A stretch of DNA of 53,367 bases from an uncultured Dysosmobacter sp. (GTDB lineage: Bacteria > Bacillota > Clostridia > Oscillospirales > Oscillospiraceae). The notes beneath the pieces were generated by a model. The model saw nothing but the letters and a program-made list of their open reading frames with translations. It did no database searches and was not told the DNA's origin. The stretch spans positions 1 through 53,367 of the forward strand of contig CAKTOO010000020.1 of NCBI GenBank assembly GCA_934590165.1, read 5' to 3'. The translations under genes and the position numbers were made by a program. Below, piece after piece: positions 15,602 through 23,700 of this stretch. Every line of letters starts with the position of its first letter. Position 1 is the stretch's first letter.

Positions 15602-15634
15602 TCGGTGAGTCCTTAAAGGACTCACCGATTTTTT
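15601..15634 (+). terminator. Terminator of tRNA-Pro
   Basis: 12-bp perfect stem ATCGGTGAGTCC (15601-15612) / GGACTCACCGAT (15618-15629) followed by TTTTT. The stem begins at the last base of the tRNA CCA end. Confidence 0.93.
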
Positions 15635-15882
15635 ATATAAATCGCTGATTTTGAAATATTTTTAATTTTGTTGCACGAAAGGTGCCGTCAAGATTTATGC
15701 GCAAATTCGTTTGCAGGCTCTGGCTGAACGAGGTCAGCCGGCAATAGAGATGGCTTCCCAGGCCGGTTCATAAGGTATTTTCCCGTGCTCCCCTTTCCAG
15801 CGCAAAAGGCAGGAGCGGCGCCGCATAAGCGGCACCGCTCCCCCACAGGGCATGGTTCTCCCCGCATGCGAGGAGGTGACCA
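15635..15882. other. Intergenic stretch, no gene seen
   Basis: About 250 bp between the tRNA terminator and the stop of the cysteine-rich protein gene. Apart from the terminator hairpin at 15812-15841, I see no convincing gene, promoter or repeat. Confidence 0.5.
15802..15841 (-). terminator. Probable terminator of the cysteine-rich protein gene
   Basis: 13-bp stem (15812-15824 with 15829-15841, one G-U pair, 4-nt loop) followed on the minus strand by TGCCTTTTG. The stem is strong but the T run is poor. Confidence 0.6.
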
Positions 15883-16722
15883 TCACTTGCAGCAGCCCTT
15901 TGCGTCCTCGTAGTTTTCCGGCATACAGACCGTATTGGGCGGGAAGAACTCTCCCACCGGGAAGGCGATGTTCCGGAACACGCAGCAGGGGTCCACGTTA
16001 CCGCTCTCTCCGCTGTTGCAGGAGCACTCCTTGTCAGGCATGCAGTAATCAAACACCGGAACCAGCAACTGGGAATCCCGCTCCAGGCGGACGATGGAGA
16101 ACTGGCCCAGGGTCACGTAGATGCGGCGGGAATCGTCTCCGCTGGACAGCTCCCCGTCAAAGCAGCTGTTGACGAAGGACGGCACCTCGCACAGGTCGCA
16201 GTCGCAGTCCCGCTTGCCGCAGCAGTCCAGGATGCGGGCGTCCAGCACGATGGGGTCCACGGCCTCCACCACCGCCACCGGAGCGTTGGCCCGGCGCATC
16301 ATTTGGATGTCAGGCTCGCCGGTCCGCATCTCAGAGGAGAAAATCTTGGCGTTGCCCTCGCTGCCGAACAGGATGACCCGCTTATCAAATACGCACAGGC
16401 CCTCCACAGTGACGGGAGCCGGGCAGCTGAGATATGCTTGGAGATTCACAGCGTAGAAAAACCGCATATCCACGGTAAAAAATCCCCGGTTGAAGCTGAC
16501 AGGCTCCACATCCACATACACGTACAGCAGCCGGGCGGTGCCGCCCTTCACAGACAGAGCGTGGTTGATAACGTCCACATACTGCATTTTGGGATAGAAC
16601 CGCAGGTCCTCCACACAATCCTTGTCACGGCAGGAATCGTAGATTTTTCGGGTATGGATACAGACTGCCTCCCGGACGCCGTCGCAGTCCGAAATGGGCC
16701 CGGGCATGACTTTATCGGGCAT
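15883..16722 (-). CDS. Cysteine-rich protein of unknown function, probably sporulation-expressed
   Basis: 279 residues from ATG 16720-16722 behind TTAGGAGG. I recall close relatives in many Oscillospiraceae, but they have no assigned function. No signal peptide or membrane helix. Cysteines cluster near the N-terminus (SDCDGVREAVC, YDSCRDKDC), in the middle (DCCGKRDCDCDLC) and near the C-terminus (KECSCNSGES, DPCC), with a final CC, typical of disulphide- or metal-rich structural proteins. A regular beta-rich middle includes KRVILFGSEG and YVTLGQFSIVRLER. The upstream promoter looks like sigma-K or sigma-E, so a mother-cell, spore-coat or spore-surface role is a reasonable inference. Monocistronic, with its own hairpin terminator. 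Confidence 0.85.
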   Translation of the reverse strand: MPDKVMPGPISDCDGVREAVCIHTRKIYDSCRDKDCVEDLRFYPKMQYVDVINHALSVKGGTARLLYVYVDVEPVSFNRGFFTVDMRFFYAVNLQAYLSCPAPVTVEGLCVFDKRVILFGSEGNAKIFSSEMRTGEPDIQMMRRANAPVAVVEAVDPIVLDARILDCCGKRDCDCDLCEVPSFVNSCFDGELSSGDDSRRIYVTLGQFSIVRLERDSQLLVPVFDYCMPDKECSCNSGESGNVDPCCVFRNIAFPVGEFFPPNTVCMPENYEDAKGCCK

Positions 16723-16773
16723 GGTGATACCTCCTAATAAGTAACTGGATGAAAGCATGGTGTCTTTCAATCC

Positions 16774-16800
16774 AGTGTATGCCGGATGGCCGGGATGGTG
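16774..16800 (-). promoter_or_regulatory. Sigma-K/sigma-E-like promoter of the cysteine-rich gene
   Basis: Minus strand -10 CATACACT (16774-16781), identical to the sigma-E -10 consensus and fitting CATA of sigma-K; 15 bp upstream is CACC (16797-16800), the minimal sigma-K -35 pattern (mACm). No sigma-E -35 is present. An imperfect inverted repeat (16744-16755 / 16764-16776) follows in the leader. Confidence 0.45.
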
Positions 16801-16820
16801 CGGAAACCGAAATGCCCTCA

Positions 16821-16854
16821 AAAAACCGCAGCGGGCATCCAGCGCCCGCTGCGG
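16821..16854 (-). terminator. Terminator behind the DUF2935 gene
   Basis: 11-bp perfect stem CCGCAGCGGGC (16826-16836) / GCCCGCTGCGG (16844-16854), then TTTTTT on the minus strand. Confidence 0.88.
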
Positions 16855-16884
16855 TGGGAAAAGCCAGTCCCTTGTACCGGTGCC

Positions 16885-17499
16885 TCATTCCTCCAATAGG
16901 CGAAGATAGTGGTGGGCCTCCCGGAGCACATGGTCGGCCAGCAGCGGCAGGATGATGGAGCGGATGCGGCAGGCCTCAATGCCCTCCACCCCCGCCTGCT
17001 TGAAGTCCCGAAATTTTCGGGTCAGCTTCAGAGCGCCGCCGGGCATGGCGGCGTCATTGGCCGCCGCGGAAGCCGCCAGCAGCCGCTTATAATCCTCCGC
17101 GAAGCCGCCGGCAGTCTCAACGAGCGCATCCTCCCCGGGGTCCAGCAGGCCACGGATAAACAGGGCGTGTTCCATCATGATCTGATTCCAGAACAGCTCG
17201 CTGTCACAAAGCTCCTGACGGCAGCGCCCGCTCCGCCCCTCCAGGCGAAGCAGATGGGACCGGTAAAGCCGGGTCTCCCGGAGGATATGCTCCAGCAGCA
17301 GCGGATAGTTGGCGGTAAACAGGCAGCAGCTATGGACGCTGTGCAAAAGCCGCTCCTTAAAGGCGATCAGGCCCTCCACCAGCCGCAGTCCATCCCGGTT
17401 CAGCTGCCGCACCTGTCCCACCAGGGACCGGGGGATGCGGGCCTCGTCACCGCTTTTCAGCGCCGCCAGCCGGGCGGTCAGCTGCCGGGTGCCAGGCAT
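16885..17499 (-). CDS. DUF2935 family protein, apparently missing its N-terminal part
   Basis: 204 residues. The helical, His/Glu-containing DUF2935 signatures are clear (NYPLLLEHILRE near 64, FWNQIMMEHALFIRGLLDP near 103, LLADHVLREAHHYLRLLEE at the C-terminus). Family members are normally about 260-290 residues and open with a first copy of the FxxxIMKEHALF motif; that first repeat is absent here. Reading upstream in frame gives no such motif before the end of the neighbouring oxidoreductase gene, 31 bp away. The ATG at 17497-17499 has only a weak ribosome site. This looks like an N-terminal deletion; whether the remainder is functional is unknown. It shares a transcript with the FAD/Rieske gene. 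Confidence 0.75.
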   Translation of the reverse strand: MPGTRQLTARLAALKSGDEARIPRSLVGQVRQLNRDGLRLVEGLIAFKERLLHSVHSCCLFTANYPLLLEHILRETRLYRSHLLRLEGRSGRCRQELCDSELFWNQIMMEHALFIRGLLDPGEDALVETAGGFAEDYKRLLAASAAANDAAMPGGALKLTRKFRDFKQAGVEGIEACRIRSIILPLLADHVLREAHHYLRLLEE

Positions 17500-17530
17500 T
17501 TTCCGCGCAGCGAATATATGGCGGCCGGCG

Positions 17531-18838
17531 CTATTCCCCGTTCAAGCCGCCTGTAGCGGGGTTATCCAGCAGTTCGCCGGTCTCCGTGAACCGGGAGCCG
17601 TGGCAGGGGCAGTCCCAGGTCCGCTCCCGAGGATTCCACTTCAAGGCACAACCCATGTGGGGGCACCGGGGCTTTGACACCGTGAGCAGGCTGGCGGTGG
17701 CCTCCGTCAGGTTGGCCAGCAGTTGGGGACGCAGGACCGTCCGGGTGGGAGAAAACACCGCCGCGTAGGGATTCTGCTTTCCCCGAACCAGGTCGCTGAG
17801 GACCATGGCCGCCGTCATGGAGGAAGTCATCCCCCACTTGTTGAAGCCCGTGGCAACATACAATCCCGGTGTGTGCCTGCCGTATTGGCCGATATAGGGC
17901 ACTCCGTCCAGCGTCATGCAGTCCTGCGCCGCCCAGCGGCACTTTTCCCGGGAATCTGGAAAATACCGCCGGACAAAATTCTCCAGTTCCTCCCAGCCGC
18001 CCCCCGCCTTGCCGGTACGGTGTCCGCCGCCGCCCAGCAGCAGCCAAGGGCCATAATTCCGCAGGGAAATGCCATTCTCCGCCGCGTCCAGGTACATCCC
18101 GCGCACATCCATGGCTCCCTCCAGGGCCAGCACATAGGAGCGGTGCTGGTACAGCTTCAGGAAGTACCCGCCGTGCTTGTTCAGCAGCGGGAAGTGGGTG
18201 GCCACGATAATGTTTTCGGCACGGACACGGCCATGGTCCGTGACCACGGTGTTCTTTTCAAAGGCCCGGGCCGCGGTGTGCTCGTGGATGTGCAGGTCCC
18301 GGGCCACCCCCGCCGCCAGCTTCAGTGGGTGAAACTGTGCCTGCCCCTCAAAGCGGATGGCGCCTGCCGTGGGAAACGGCAGCGGCACGTGGTCCGCAAA
18401 CGCGGCGGGGATGCCCAACCGCTCCAGGGCCGCCAGCTCCGCTTTCAGCGTTTCCGGCTGGTCCAGGGAGTAGACGTAGGCGGGCTTTTCCTCAAAGTCG
18501 CAGGGAAAGGCTCTGGCCAGCTGCCGGTAGCGCCGCAGGGCCGCCTCATTGGCCTTCCAGTACAGGCGGGCCGTGTCCGGTCCGAACTGCCGCTCCAGTT
18601 TTCCATAGATGAGGCCGTGTTGGGAGGTGATCTTCGCCGTCGTGTTCCGGGAGATACCGCCGCAGATGGTATCCGCCTCGATCAACAGGCAGTCCGTTCC
18701 CGCCTGGGTCAGGGTGTAGGCGCACAGGATGCCCGCCAATCCTCCGCCGATGATCAAAACGTCGGTCTCCGCATCGTGCTCCAACGGAGGAAAGGCGGGC
18801 GGGGCGGTATCCGCCCAGAGAGAGTCCATCATGTTCAT
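17531..18838 (-). CDS. FAD-dependent oxidoreductase with C-terminal Rieske domain (YhfW-like)
   Basis: 435 residues. N-terminal dinucleotide-binding motif VLIIGGGLAGILCAY (about 28-42) opens a DAO-type FAD domain that runs to about 360; the C-terminal 50 residues form a Rieske [2Fe-2S] domain with the ligand pattern CPH (about 392-394) and CPCH (about 410-413). The fusion matches B. subtilis YhfW; substrate unknown. The start is ambiguous: GTG, ATG, ATG and ATG lie within 15 bp at 18827-18841, with a weak ribosome site (AAGGG); ATG 18836-18838 is chosen. A sigma-G-like promoter overlaps this start region. The truncated DUF2935 gene follows 31 bp downstream. Confidence 0.9.
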   Translation of the reverse strand: MNMMDSLWADTAPPAFPPLEHDAETDVLIIGGGLAGILCAYTLTQAGTDCLLIEADTICGGISRNTTAKITSQHGLIYGKLERQFGPDTARLYWKANEAALRRYRQLARAFPCDFEEKPAYVYSLDQPETLKAELAALERLGIPAAFADHVPLPFPTAGAIRFEGQAQFHPLKLAAGVARDLHIHEHTAARAFEKNTVVTDHGRVRAENIIVATHFPLLNKHGGYFLKLYQHRSYVLALEGAMDVRGMYLDAAENGISLRNYGPWLLLGGGGHRTGKAGGGWEELENFVRRYFPDSREKCRWAAQDCMTLDGVPYIGQYGRHTPGLYVATGFNKWGMTSSMTAAMVLSDLVRGKQNPYAAVFSPTRTVLRPQLLANLTEATASLLTVSKPRCPHMGCALKWNPRERTWDCPCHGSRFTETGELLDNPATGGLNGE

Positions 18839-18847
18839 CACCGCCCT

Positions 18848-18877
18848 TAGTATGCGCGGCGGCAGGCAGGCTCATGC
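18848..18877 (-). promoter_or_regulatory. Sigma-G-like sequence at the oxidoreductase start
   Basis: Minus strand GCATG (18873-18877), 18-bp spacer, CATACTA (18848-18854), a full match to the forespore consensus GHATR-N17/18-CATWHTA. However, the predicted transcription start falls on the start codons themselves, so the message would be nearly leaderless; a chance match is possible. Confidence 0.3.
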
Positions 18878-18885
18878 GGAGCGCC

Positions 18886-18925
18886 GCAAAAAGGAAGTCC
18901 CCCGGCCATTCCGGGGGACTTCCTT
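18886..18925 (-). terminator. Terminator of the DUF3048 lipoprotein gene
   Basis: 15-bp perfect stem AAGGAAGTCCCCCGG (18891-18905) / CCGGGGGACTTCCTT (18911-18925), 5-nt loop, followed on the minus strand by TTTTTG. Ten bp behind the stop codon at 18935. Confidence 0.92.
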
Positions 18926-18934
18926 TGCTTTCTT

Positions 18935-20038
18935 TTATTCATAGGACAGTTGGCTGGTTTTGGGACTCATGATGCACACATAGCTGTTGCCCTGTCCCAT
19001 GGTCAAGGGGGTTCCGTCGGCCAGGGTATAAACGAACTGGCTGTTTCGGTCCGCCTTGCTCCACCGAATAGCCACCGCCTTACCGCCGCAGAAATACGTA
19101 CCGCTGCCGCTGCCGGTCAGCTGCACCGTCAGCCGACCCGCCTTGTCACCGGAGATAACGGAGATGGCAGTCTCCAGCACCAGCACATTGGTGGCACCCA
19201 CTTGCTCGCCGGTGTTGCCGTCGGTATAGGCGCCGCCGTACTGGCTCACCAGGTACTTGCCGCTTTCGCTGTCATAGTCAAACTTTCCGGTCTTGTAGTT
19301 GGAAAATTTCAGCGTCACATGCTCCGCCGCGGCGCCGCCGGCGGGAGTACCGTCCCCGGCAAAGGCCTGGGTGTAGGTGTAACCGTCCTTGTGCTCCGTG
19401 CGGAAATGGCTCTCGGCATATTCCTGGATCTTCTCGCCGGAGGTCACCAGGGTATGCTCATAGTCCATGGTCTTCCGGCGCTCGGCGTCCCGCCAGAAGA
19501 TCTTAGCGTCGCTGCCGCCGTTGACGCCGTCCATATTGTCCACGCCCCAGGCGGGGATATCCTTGTAGGCGTCCGGACTGCCGCCGGCGTGGACATACAG
19601 GGCGTCATGGCCCAGGGCCAGTTCCAGATAGTAGGGCCGGGCGGAGCGGACGCTGCCCAGGGTGCCCACCCCCTCCAAAGACTGGTACACCCCCAGCATC
19701 CGGGTGATGCCGCCCTCGGCGGGGACCTCGTAAATGACATCCGCCTGGCTGACACCCAGCTGGGGCTGGGCGGCCTTCAGGTTGTTGAGCATGACGGCCA
19801 CGGGACGGTTCTTTTCATACTCCGGCTCCATGGGCTCTCCCGTCAGGGGATTGGTGCCTGCCGGGACATAAGGTTCCGGCTGCGGTTCCGGCTGCGGTTC
19901 CGGCTGCGGTTCCGGCTGCGGTTCCGCCACAGGCTCCGGCTCCATCACCGGTGCCGCCGGCTCCTCCTCTTTTCCGCATCCCGCCAGGGAGACCACCATC
20001 ATTGCCGCCAGGAGCATCGCCAGGAACCGTTTTTTCAT
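18935..20038 (-). CDS. DUF3048 lipoprotein (YerB-like)
   Basis: 367 residues from ATG 20036-20038. N-terminal signal peptide with lipobox LAGC (Cys at about 21) marks a membrane-anchored lipoprotein on the outer face. A Pro/Glu/Gln repeat (PEPQ units, about 35-57) follows as a spacer, then the two DUF3048 regions beginning NPLTGEPM and NRPVAVMLNN. DUF3048 proteins resemble B. subtilis YerB; biochemical role unknown. The repeat DNA (12-bp units) may expand or contract. The ribosome site is moderate (AAAGGCGG). An upstream extension of the frame overlaps the divergent DUF4364 gene and was discarded. Confidence 0.9.
   Translation of the reverse strand: MKKRFLAMLLAAMMVVSLAGCGKEEEPAAPVMEPEPVAEPQPEPQPEPQPEPQPEPYVPAGTNPLTGEPMEPEYEKNRPVAVMLNNLKAAQPQLGVSQADVIYEVPAEGGITRMLGVYQSLEGVGTLGSVRSARPYYLELALGHDALYVHAGGSPDAYKDIPAWGVDNMDGVNGGSDAKIFWRDAERRKTMDYEHTLVTSGEKIQEYAESHFRTEHKDGYTYTQAFAGDGTPAGGAAAEHVTLKFSNYKTGKFDYDSESGKYLVSQYGGAYTDGNTGEQVGATNVLVLETAISVISGDKAGRLTVQLTGSGSGTYFCGGKAVAIRWSKADRNSQFVYTLADGTPLTMGQGNSYVCIMSPKTSQLSYE
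19872..19928. repeat. 12-bp tandem repeat, about 4.75 copies
   Basis: Unit GGTTCCGGCTGC on the plus strand, four perfect copies at 19872-19919 plus a partial one; on the minus strand it encodes the PEPQ spacer of the DUF3048 lipoprotein. Confidence 0.93.
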
Positions 20039-20129
20039 AGGGCCGCCGCCTTTCGTATTATGGTCAACTTCATGATACCAGTGTCTTCCAGAGCCGTCAA
20101 GCAAAATCCGACCTTTTTCGTTTTGCCAC

Positions 20130-20159
20130 TGTACAAACCGCCACCAGATGCGGTATACT
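20130..20159 (+). promoter_or_regulatory. Probable sigma-A promoter of the DUF4364 gene
   Basis: TGTACA (20130-20135), 18-bp spacer, TATACT (20154-20159). The -10 is good, the -35 moderate; 39 bp ahead of the start codon. Confidence 0.5.
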
Positions 20160-20197
20160 GTATATAGATTTGAAACAACATCTGGAGGTGTATGCAT

Positions 20198-20746
20198 ATG
20201 GCAGGCCGGGGCTTTATCCACGACAAGCTGGAGATCAAGTTCCTCATTCTCTATATCACCGCCCGGGTCATTGAGCCCATTCCCTTTGACACGGTTCTGG
20301 ACCTGACGATGTGCGACGACGGCGTGGACTATTTCGACTTTTCCGAGTGTCTCAACGACCTGGTGAAAACGGAGCATCTGACCCTGTCTGAGGACGGGAT
20401 GTACGCCATTACGGACAAGGGCCTTCGGAACAGCCGCATCTGCGAGTCCTCCCTCCCCTACTCCGTCCGGCTCCAGTGCGACAAGAACCTGGCCACCTGC
20501 AACCGCAAGCTGCGGCGGAAAAGCCAGGTGCGCTCCTCCTGGGAGAAGCGGCCCAACGGCACCTACACCGTGAGCATGGCTTTGGATGACGATACGGGCA
20601 GCATCATGGACCTGAAGGTCATGGCACTCCAAGAGGAAATGGCCGTCATGCTGGCAGAGCGGTTCCGCAAAGCCCCGGAAAAGCTGTATAGCGAGATCAT
20701 GAACATTCTGCTCAGCGACGGGCAGGACATGAAAAGCGAAAAGTGA
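20198..20746 (+). CDS. DUF4364 family protein
   Basis: 182 residues. Matches the DUF4364 family of Clostridia: an N-terminal winged-helix-like region (KLEIKFLILYITARVIEPI, then LNDLVKTEHL and GMYAITDKG) and a C-terminal alpha/beta region. Probably a small DNA-binding regulator; its targets are unknown. The ATG at 20198-20200 is chosen because GGAGG lies 9 nt upstream; an ATG two codons earlier would be only 3 nt away. It is transcribed divergently from the DUF3048 gene and converges on dnaE, sharing a terminator with it. Confidence 0.85.
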   Translation: MAGRGFIHDKLEIKFLILYITARVIEPIPFDTVLDLTMCDDGVDYFDFSECLNDLVKTEHLTLSEDGMYAITDKGLRNSRICESSLPYSVRLQCDKNLATCNRKLRRKSQVRSSWEKRPNGTYTVSMALDDDTGSIMDLKVMALQEEMAVMLAERFRKAPEKLYSEIMNILLSDGQDMKSEK

Positions 20747-20752
20747 GAAAAA

Positions 20753-20791
20753 AGTACCGCCCCGGACAGCCGTCCGGGGCGGTACTCTTTT
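20753..20791. terminator. Bidirectional terminator between DUF4364 gene and dnaE
   Basis: 15-bp perfect stem AGTACCGCCCCGGAC (20753-20767) / GTCCGGGGCGGTACT (20772-20786); CTTTTT follows on the plus strand, TTTTTTC on the minus strand. Confidence 0.94.
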
Positions 20792-23700
20792 TCACTTGAC
20801 CACCACGTTCTCCTCTCCCAGAGTTTCCTTCGCCTCCTGGAGAAGAGCCTCATGGAGCAGGACCTGGGTGGCGAATACCTTGCGCGTATCCGCCATGACC
20901 ATTTTTACCGGGGTAGTGCCGGGGAACATACTGAACACCAGCTTCATATGGCGGATGGCAGGATGGTCCAGGCTGGGGAATTTCAAGTACAGCACCTGGT
21001 GCTTTTCCCGAGGACGCTCCTCTGCCGGTACACTGTCCGCCCCGGAAAGGGGATAAACGGAATCGCACATGACCTGCGGGGCCTTCTCATCCCGGACGGA
21101 CAGCCGCCCCTTCACCACCACCGCCTGATTTTCCCGCAAATACGCGCCGCAGGTGTCCAGCACCCGGGAAAAGCACAGCAGTTCCATGGAGGCGGTGTCA
21201 TCCTCCACCGTGACGTAGGCCATGAGGCTGTTGTTTTTCGTGGTCTTCGTCTTGCTGGAGGTGACCACGCCGCAGATGGTGATCCGCTGGCCGTCTGCGA
21301 AGCGCTCCGGCCCGCCCTCCTGGGCAAAGTCCTCCAGAATAGATCCGATGGTGGGCGCGCGGAGCTTGCGCACCTGGTCCCGGTACTGGTCCATGGGATG
21401 GCCGGAGAGGTACAAGCCCGTGGTCTCCTTCTCCATATTCATGAGTTCCTGGGGCGTGAACTCCGGAATATCCGGCAAGGGGATTTCCTTCACAGGGGCT
21501 GTTCCGCCGGAAACGCCCGCCGCCATGGAGAAAAAGTCCATCTGTCCCTCCAGGTTTTTCCGCTGCTGGTCCGCCACGGAGTCCATGACCTTTTCATACA
21601 CCTGGATCAGCTGGGACCGGCGGGCGCCCAGGGAGTCGAAGGCGCCGGAGCGGATGAGGTTTTCCACCGCCCGCTTGTTCATGTCACTGCCGTTCATCCG
21701 CTGGCAGAAATCCGTCAAAGAGGTAAAGGGGGCGCTCTCCCGCTCCCGCATGACCGCCTGGATGAAGCCCCGGCCGATGTTTTTGATAGCCACCAGGCCA
21801 AAGCGGATGCCTCCCTCCTCCACGGTGAAGCAGTCGCTGGAGCGGTTGATGTCCGGCGGCAGCAACTGAATGCCGCAGTCCTTGCACTCGTTGATATAAC
21901 CGGAGACTTTGTCGGAGTTGTCCAGAACGGAGGTCAGCAGAGCCGCCATATACTCTTTGGTGAAATGGCATTTAAAGTACGCTGTCTGATAGGCCACCAC
22001 CGCGTAGGAGACGGCGTGGGCCTTGTTGAAGGCGTAGTTGGCGAAGTCGTAGATCTCCTGGTAAATGGCCTGGGCGGTCTCCTCCGGGATGCCGTTGGCC
22101 ACGCAGCCTGTAATGCCTCTTTCCTTGTCACCGTGGATGAAGGCGTCTTTTTCCTTTTGGATCTGGGCGGCTTTCTTTTTGGAAATGGCCCGACGCACCA
22201 TGTCCGCCTGTCCCAAGGAGTAGCCGCCTAGCTGCTGGAAGATCTGGATGACCTGCTCCTGATAGACAATACAGCCGTAGGTGACGGACAGGATGGGCTT
22301 TAAGGCGGGATGCTTGTAGGTGACCTTTTTGGGGTCCTGGGAGCAGGCGATGAACCTGGGGATGGAATCCATGGGACCGGGGCGGTACAGGGCGATGACA
22401 GCGGTGATATCCTCGATGCTCTTGGGCTTGAGACCCACGCATACGCCGGTCATGCCGGAGGATTCGATCTGGAACACGCCGGAGGTCTTGCCGGCGGAGA
22501 TCATGTCGAAGGTGTCCTTGTCATCCTCAGGAATGTCCTCCAGGCGGAAGTCCGGACGCTCCGTCCGGACCAGCTTCACCGCGTCATCCAGCACCGTCAG
22601 GTTCCGCAGGCCCAGGAAGTCCATTTTCAGAAGGCCCAGCTCCTCCAGGGTGGTCATAACGTACTGGCACACCACGGACTCGTCGTTTTTCGCCAGGGGG
22701 ACATATTCGTACACCGGCCGCTTGGTGATGACCACGCCGGCGGCGTGGGTGGAGGCGTGGCGGGGCATTCCCTCCAGGGCCTTGGCGGTGTCAATGAGCT
22801 TTTTCACCTGCTCGTCCCGGTCGTACAGCTCCGCCAGGGGCTTGCTGAGCCGCAGGGCGTCGTCCAGGGTAATGTGGAGGGTGTTGGGCACCTGCTTTGC
22901 GATCTGGTCCACATCGGCATAGGGCATATTCATGACCCGGCCCACATCCCGGATGACGCCCCGGGCGGCCATGGTGCCGAAGGTCACGATCTGGGCCACG
23001 TGGTCATCGCCGTACTTCCGGCGGACATAGTCCACCACCTCGCCCCGCCGGGTGTCGCCGAAGTCCATGTCGATATCCGGCATGCTGACCCGCTCCGGAT
23101 TCAGGAAGCGTTCAAAGTACAGGCTGTACTTCATGGGGTCGATGTCCGTGATATGGAGGCAGTAGCTGACCATGCTGCCCGCCGCGCTGCCGCGGCCGGG
23201 GCCAACGGGGATGCCCACGCTCTTGGCGTAGCGGACGAAGTCGGACACGATGAGGAAGTAGTCCGTAAAGCCCATCCGCTCGATCATGTTCTGCTCATAT
23301 TCCAACTGGCCCCGGTGCTGGTCATTTTCCCCGTACCGCTCCCGGTAGCCCTCATCGCAGAGCTTTTTCAGGTAGGAAAAGCTGTCGTAGCCGGGAGGCA
23401 GCTGGAACTCCGGCAGGTGGTACTTGCCAAAGGTGAATTCCAGATTGCACATTTCCGCGATCTTGGCCGTGTTTTCAATGGCGCCCTCATAGCCAGAGAA
23501 CAGCGCCGTCATCTCGTCCTCGCTGCGGAGGTAGAAGTTCCGGGGCTCGTAGCGCATGCGGTTTTCATCGTCCAGGGTCTTGCCCGTCTGAATACACAGC
23601 AGCACATCGTGGGCCTCGGCATCCTCCTTGCGGAGGTAATGGGCGTCGTTGGTGCACACCATGGGGATGCCTGTCTCCTGGTGGATACGCAGCAGTCCCC

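Noticed and set aside
15635..15811. Possible second tRNA or small RNA behind tRNA-Pro
   Set aside because: No cloverleaf or promoter could be drawn; sequence lacks the conserved T-loop.
19872..19928. CRISPR-like repeat
   Set aside because: Units are 12 bp without spacers and encode an in-frame protein spacer.
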